Of a stretch of DNA of 64,000 nucleotides, positions 60,275 through 64,000 are shown piece after piece. The notes under the pieces are model-generated. The model saw only the letters and a program-made list of their open reading frames with translations, did not search any database and was not told the DNA's origin. The stretch is from NCBI RefSeq assembly GCF_000718005.1, contig NZ_JODV01000014.1. One strand, written 5' to 3'. Both the position numbers and the translations under genes were made by a program. Every line of letters begins with the position of its first letter. Position 1 is the stretch's first letter. This DNA comes from Actinoalloteichus_B caeruleus. Lineage in GTDB: Bacteria > Actinomycetota > Actinomycetes > Mycobacteriales > Pseudonocardiaceae.

Positions 60275-62260
60275 TCAGCCCGTCCCACCAGGGGTCACCG
60301 GCAGCCAGCGGCCCCACCAGTCGAGGACGGCCTCGAACCGCTGGACGCGATGCCTGGGCCGGCCGGACCTGCTCAGTTCGTGCCCCTCCCCGGGGAAGAG
60401 CAGGAACTCCGTCTCGGTGCCCTGGGCCAGCAGGGTCACGAACATGCGCTGCGCCTGTTCGAGCGGGCACCGCCAGTCCTGCTCGGAGTGCACGACCGCG
60501 AAGGGCATCGTGATCCGGTCCGCGTGGTGGAGCGGGCTCTTCTCCCGCCAGACCACCGGGTCGGTACCGATGTAGCCGTGGGTGAACATCCAGCCGATGT
60601 CCGAGGAGCCGTGGAAGGAGTCCCAGGCGTTCACGGCCCGCTCGCTCCAGGCCGCGGTGAAACGCTCACCGTGGTGGGCGGCCAGCCAGCCCGTCATGAA
60701 GCCGCCGTAGGAACCGCCCATCACCCCCACCCGCCGCTCGTCGAGCTCGGGGCGCGCCAGGGCCAGGTCGAGCAGGCCGAGCAGGTCGACGGCGTCAACC
60801 GTGCCCATCGCGCCGACCACCGCCCGTCCGTGGCTCTCGCCGTACCCGGCCGAGCCCCGGGGGTTGGGGAGCACCACGGCGTAGCCGGCGGAGGCGTACA
60901 CCTGCGCCTCGTCGAAGAAGCCCCAGGTGTAGTGCTGGAAGGGACCGCCGTGGATGACGAGCAGCACGGGGTGGGGGCCGGGGCCCTCCGGCAGGACGAG
61001 CCACCCGTGCAGCGGGTAGCCGTCCTCGCCCGTGCCCCGCAGTTCCTCCACCGCGGCCAGGCCGCTCTCCCCGATCCCGGCGCCGAGGTCGGTGAGCACC
61101 CGCTGGGGTTCGGGGGCGTCCTCGGTCAGCCGCAGGACCGCGACCTCCCCTGGTCGCTCCGTGGTGGACACCACGGCGGCGACCAGCCCGGACGCGGGGC
61201 AGTGGTCGAAGTCGGTGACCACCTGCTCGGGGTCGCCGACCAGCCGCAGACCCTCCAGGGGGGTGGGGGCGGGGTCCGGGGGCACGAGGCGCAGCTGGAC
61301 GGAGCCCTGGACGCGCACCGCGACCAGCAGGCCCTCCGAGGTCGGCACGGCGGGACGGAGGCCCTGCACGTCGACGGTCTCGCGGTCGGTGAGCCGGGTG
61401 GGGGCGCTGACCTCGCCGGCGGCCGGGAGTTCGGCGTACCAGAGGCCCGTGTTCCTGGCGACCGAGTCGAAACCCTGGAACTCGGTGCCGTAGTAGTGGA
61501 CGCCACCGTCCTCGCCGACCACGGGCAGGTGGACGTTGCCCTTGCTCCGAACGGCGAGCTGAGGTTCGCCGCCCTCGGCCGGGACGAGGTAGAGGTCGTG
61601 GTGCAGGGTGTCGCGCGCGTTCAGGTCGCGCTGCGCGGCGAAGACCAGCCGCCGGCCGTCCGGCGTCCACGCCGGGTCCCGCACGTCGAAGGAGTCGCCA
61701 CCGGCGACCTCCCGCGCCTCGGCGGCGCGGTCCTCGACGTCGACGGTGAAGAGGCGGTGCCGCCGGTCCAGCACGAACCCGACGTTGTCGAGGCGGTACT
61801 GGAAGGTCGTGATCCGGCGGGGCGCCTCCTCGTCGGGCGCGACGTCCTCGTCGGTGCCGTACCGGCCGGGTTCGGGGACGCGGGCGGTGAAGGCGAGCCG
61901 GGTCGAGTCGGGGCTCCAGACCGGTGCTCCGGCGCCGAGGGGGGCCTGGGTGAGCCGGCGGGGCTCACCACCCCCGACGGGCATCACGTACAGCTGCGGC
62001 GCCTTCTCCCAGCCGCGCGTCGAGGGGTCTCCTGACCGCAGGAAGGCGATCCACCGCCCGTCCGGCGAGATGCTCGCGGCCTGGTCGCGTTCCGACTCGG
62101 TCCACGGGGTGAGCGGCCCGCCGTCGAGGGGGAGCCGGTGCAGGCCGCCGAGGTAGGAGTTCTCCTCCCGGTCGGGGCGCACGGTGGCGACGATCAGCAG
62201 GTCCTCGCGCAGGGTCACCCCGCGCGCGGAGCGCAGTCGGTAGAGGTCGTCTGGACGCAC
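60275..62260 (-). CDS. S9-family prolyl oligopeptidase-type peptidase
   Basis: 661 residues. Beta-propeller N-terminal part with TolB-like strands (SISPDGRWIAFLRSG; PVWSPDSTRLAFTAR), then an alpha/beta-hydrolase domain with nucleophile GVMGGSYGGFMTGWL near 520, Asp in SEQDWRCPLEQ and His in PGEGHELSRSG. Likely cytosolic or loosely secreted acylaminoacyl- or dipeptidyl-peptidase. No signal peptide. Starts at GTG 62260; TTG 62269 is possible. A palindromic operator candidate lies just upstream. Confidence 0.9.
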   Translation of the reverse strand: MRPDDLYRLRSARGVTLREDLLIVATVRPDREENSYLGGLHRLPLDGGPLTPWTESERDQAASISPDGRWIAFLRSGDPSTRGWEKAPQLYVMPVGGGEPRRLTQAPLGAGAPVWSPDSTRLAFTARVPEPGRYGTDEDVAPDEEAPRRITTFQYRLDNVGFVLDRRHRLFTVDVEDRAAEAREVAGGDSFDVRDPAWTPDGRRLVFAAQRDLNARDTLHHDLYLVPAEGGEPQLAVRSKGNVHLPVVGEDGGVHYYGTEFQGFDSVARNTGLWYAELPAAGEVSAPTRLTDRETVDVQGLRPAVPTSEGLLVAVRVQGSVQLRLVPPDPAPTPLEGLRLVGDPEQVVTDFDHCPASGLVAAVVSTTERPGEVAVLRLTEDAPEPQRVLTDLGAGIGESGLAAVEELRGTGEDGYPLHGWLVLPEGPGPHPVLLVIHGGPFQHYTWGFFDEAQVYASAGYAVVLPNPRGSAGYGESHGRAVVGAMGTVDAVDLLGLLDLALARPELDERRVGVMGGSYGGFMTGWLAAHHGERFTAAWSERAVNAWDSFHGSSDIGWMFTHGYIGTDPVVWREKSPLHHADRITMPFAVVHSEQDWRCPLEQAQRMFVTLLAQGTETEFLLFPGEGHELSRSGRPRHRVQRFEAVLDWWGRWLPVTPGGTG

Positions 62261-62281
62261 ATGCGGCAACCTACCGGATGC

Positions 62282-62298
62282 TTAGCAAGACTTACTAA
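62282..62298. promoter_or_regulatory. MarR-like palindrome upstream of S9 peptidase
   Basis: TTAGCAAGACTTACTAA, an almost perfect 17-base palindrome (pattern TTAG-n-AAG-n-CTT-n-CTAA), 22 bases before the peptidase start. It suggests repression by a dimeric regulator encoded elsewhere. Confidence 0.55.
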
Positions 62299-62335
62299 GG
62301 GTTCCGGGGACTTGCGGCGGGGACGCGACCAGCGG

Positions 62336-63457
62336 TCAGCGCCGATCGCCGCCCCCCTCCTCCGAACGACCGGGGCGGCCGGCGCCGCTCGCGCCGCCGT
62401 CCTCGACGTCCTCGGTCGGGGTAGCGGCGGGCGCGGTGCCCTCGCCGTCCGCCTCCGGAGCGGACGGCGGCTTCTCCACGTGCTTGATGGCGCTCGGGTC
62501 GCGACGCACCTTGATCAGGCTCGCCACCGTGGTGACGACCAGGACGATGCCGATGACCGTGAGCGAGACCCCGATGCCCACCTCGGGGACCGGGACGCCC
62601 TCACCGCCGTTGATGAAGGGCAGGTTGTTCTCGTGCAGGGCGTGCAGCACCAGCTTCACGCCGATGAAGCCCAGGATGACCGAGAGACCGATCGAGAGGT
62701 AGACGAGGCGGTTCAGCAGGCCACCGATGAGGAAGTAGAGCTGCCGCAACCCCATCAGGGCGAAGGCGTTGGCGGTGAAGACGAGGTAGGGCTCCTGGGT
62801 CAGCCCGAAGATCGCGGGGATCGAGTCCAGCGCGAAGAGCAGGTCGGCGCTGCCGATGGCGATCATCACGACGAACATCGGCGTGACCCACCGCTTGCCG
62901 TCGATCCGCACGAAGCTCTTCGACCCGTGGTACTTCTCGGTGACCGGCAGGAACCTCCGCACCGCCCGCAGGGCCGCGTTGTCGCCGCTGAAGCTGTCGT
63001 CGTCGCCGGACTTGACCAGCTTCCACGCGGTGTAGATGAGGAAGGCACCGAAGAGGTAGAAGACCGCGGCGAAGCGGTCGATCACGACGGCACCGGCCGC
63101 GATGAAACCGCCGCGCATGATCAACGCCATCACGATGCCGATCAGCAGCACCCGGTGCTGGTGGATGGCGGGCACCGCGAAGCTGGACATGATGATGACG
63201 AACACGAACAGGTTGTCGACGCTGAGCGCCTTCTCGGTCACGTACCCCGCGAAGAACTCCCCGGCGAAGGTGCTGCCCGAGAAGTACCAGATGCCGGCAC
63301 CGAACACGATCGCCGCGACCACGTAGACGGCCGACCAGATCGCGGCCTCCTTGATGGAGACCTCATGGGGCTTGCGGTCGACGATGAGGAGGTCGAGGAG
63401 CACGACCAGCACGAGGGCCGCGATGGTGACGAACCACAGCCAGTTGGGGATGTCCAT
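62336..63457 (-). CDS. TerC-family integral membrane protein
   Basis: 373 residues, about seven to nine helices (WLWFVTIAALVLVVLLDLLI; VFVIIMSSFAVPAIHQH; WVTPMFVVMIAIGSADLLFA; TVIGIVLVVTTVASLI). Conserved acidic residues in SVDNLFVF and ADLLFALDSIPAIFG are typical of TerC/Alx proteins, many of which export Mn2+ or load metalloproteins. The Glu/Gly/Pro-rich C-tail is disordered. ATG at 63457 with GGAGGAAAG about 9 bases upstream. A probable manganese riboswitch precedes it. Confidence 0.9.
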   Translation of the reverse strand: MDIPNWLWFVTIAALVLVVLLDLLIVDRKPHEVSIKEAAIWSAVYVVAAIVFGAGIWYFSGSTFAGEFFAGYVTEKALSVDNLFVFVIIMSSFAVPAIHQHRVLLIGIVMALIMRGGFIAAGAVVIDRFAAVFYLFGAFLIYTAWKLVKSGDDDSFSGDNAALRAVRRFLPVTEKYHGSKSFVRIDGKRWVTPMFVVMIAIGSADLLFALDSIPAIFGLTQEPYLVFTANAFALMGLRQLYFLIGGLLNRLVYLSIGLSVILGFIGVKLVLHALHENNLPFINGGEGVPVPEVGIGVSLTVIGIVLVVTTVASLIKVRRDPSAIKHVEKPPSAPEADGEGTAPAATPTEDVEDGGASGAGRPGRSEEGGGDRR

Positions 63458-63496
63458 GAACTTCTTTCCTCCGGTGCGCAGGCACAGCTGACCACC

Positions 63497-63587
63497 GGAG
63501 GTCTCTTCCACCGACCGTGGGCCGGTCGACGGCACCGGGCGTCGAGCGCCGTGATGACGATGCCGCCGCGAAGGAATACTCCCCTCC
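63497..63587 (-). ncRNA. Probable yybP-ykoY manganese riboswitch
   Basis: On the minus strand the leader of the TerC gene has GGGGAGTA (L1 core) at the 5' side and AGAGACC (L3 core) at the 3' side, the two signature loops of the yybP-ykoY class. P1 closes by GGAGG (63587-63583) pairing with CCTCC (63501-63497). TerC genes are a common target. The central stem region is GC-rich and folds plausibly, but I did not run a covariance model. Confidence 0.72.
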
Positions 63588-63842
63588 ACGTACGAGCGCC
63601 ATTGTTCACCATGTGCGGCCCCCACCAACAGTCAGGGGGCCGGGAGATCATGGTCACACCGCCCCCGACCCCCCGCCAGCCGGGAACCGGTGACCTCGGC
63701 GAGGGCGCCGGTGGTGGCGGTGGAGCGGCTCCGGCACGGGGTCGAGGGGACCACTCCCGCCCCGGCGACCGCGCCGCGCTCCCGTTCCGGGGTGCGACGA
63801 CCGGGTGACCGGGGCCGACGCGCCTCGTCGCCGGGACGGTTG

Positions 63843-63872
63843 CCCCACCGCCCTCGACGCCGGACGGTGGGG
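63843..63872. terminator. Hairpin downstream of right-edge gene
   Basis: CCCCACCG at 63843-63850 and complement CGGTGGGG at 63865-63872 with a 14-base loop, 8 bases after the stop of the leftward edge gene. Confidence 0.7.
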
Positions 63873-63880
63873 CCGGACCG

Positions 63881-64000
63881 TCAGCGGTACCCGGTGGTGT
63901 CGGCGGGCTTCCCGGCATCCTGGACCTCGACGACGTACCGCCACGCATCGGGGCGCGAACCGTCCAGGTCGGTGAATCCGTACTCCTGGGCGAGACCCCC
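63881..64000 (-). CDS. C-terminal fragment of a gene running off the right edge
   Basis: The last 39 residues of a leftward gene whose start lies beyond base 64000. The tail includes EYGFTDLDGSRPDAWRYVVE and ends PADTTGYR; it has normal soluble-protein composition. The style resembles C-termini of short-chain dehydrogenase-like proteins, but this is too short to name. Stop TGA is at 63881-63883, followed by a hairpin. Confidence 0.6.
   Translation of the reverse strand, partial: GGLAQEYGFTDLDGSRPDAWRYVVEVQDAGKPADTTGYR

Larger units (their letters stand above)
63458..63880. other. Leader and upstream region of TerC gene
   Basis: 423 bases without a gene. It contains the probable yybP-ykoY riboswitch at 63497-63587 (minus strand) and the terminator hairpin at 63843-63872. 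Between them (about 63588-63842) I see no ribosome site or gene; the TerC promoter should lie near 63600-63660. Confidence 0.5.

Overview
The window is chromosomal DNA of a very GC-rich actinobacterium. The evidence is GTG starts and GTGA/ATGA gene overlaps throughout, phosphatidylinositol-mannoside genes (pimA, acyltransferase, pgsA), an IdeR/DmdR-type iron box and mycobacterial-type LexA boxes. Gene order follows the conserved actinobacterial block known in Mycobacterium tuberculosis as Rv2552c to Rv2614c: aroE-mltG-ruvX-alaS, rarA, aspS, SPL-like radical SAM, hisS-MBL-ppiB-relA, yajC-ruvB-ruvA-ruvC, yebC-pdxT/pdxS, nudix-pimA-acyltransferase-pgsA-HIT-thrS. Protein style suggests Pseudonocardiales or a relative, but I cannot prove the genus. 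I saw no tRNA, rRNA, IS element, prophage or CRISPR array.

Layout. 1-1731: truncated succinate dehydrogenase cytochrome b gene divergent from a LysR regulator. 1764-7933: leftward aroE-mltG-ruvX-alaS with two small envelope proteins. 8155-15727: iron-box-controlled hydroxamate siderophore operon of five genes (decarboxylase, IucA-type synthetase, acyltransferase, amine hydroxylase, DesD/IucC-type synthetase) ending in a strong hairpin. 15738-26918: sunset-domain protein, rarA, a degenerate kinase-fold protein, aspS, an orphan protein, a secreted beta-propeller, an SPL-like radical SAM gene with a LexA box, and an acyltransferase-3 membrane protein. 27114-38722: YibE/F membrane protein, hisS, glyoxalase-II-like gene, a cyclophilin with a problematic N-terminus, relA, yajC and ruvCAB with a LexA box. 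The usual apt-secF-secD genes are missing between relA and yajC.

38944-47366: Fpg/Nei glycosylase, DUF4262 protein, yebC, and pdxT and pdxS separated by an azlCD amino-acid exporter with its XRE-cupin regulator; then an EF-G-like GTPase. 47711-49943: a three-gene cassette made of a TIGR04222-like membrane protein with a Gly/Cys tail, a DUF692/MNIO multinuclear iron oxidase and a small partner protein. This is the best candidate for an undescribed system, in which the tail cysteines would be oxidatively modified. 50137-57959: PIM/phosphoinositide operon, Zn alcohol dehydrogenase, HIT protein and thrS. 58259-64000: a RES-type toxin-antitoxin pair, GNAT, S9 peptidase with a palindromic operator, TerC under a probable yybP-ykoY manganese riboswitch, and the tail of a further gene.

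Most functions are housekeeping (translation, recombination, stringent response, PLP and phospholipid synthesis). The accessory content is the siderophore operon, the azlCD module, the MNIO cassette and the RES toxin-antitoxin pair.
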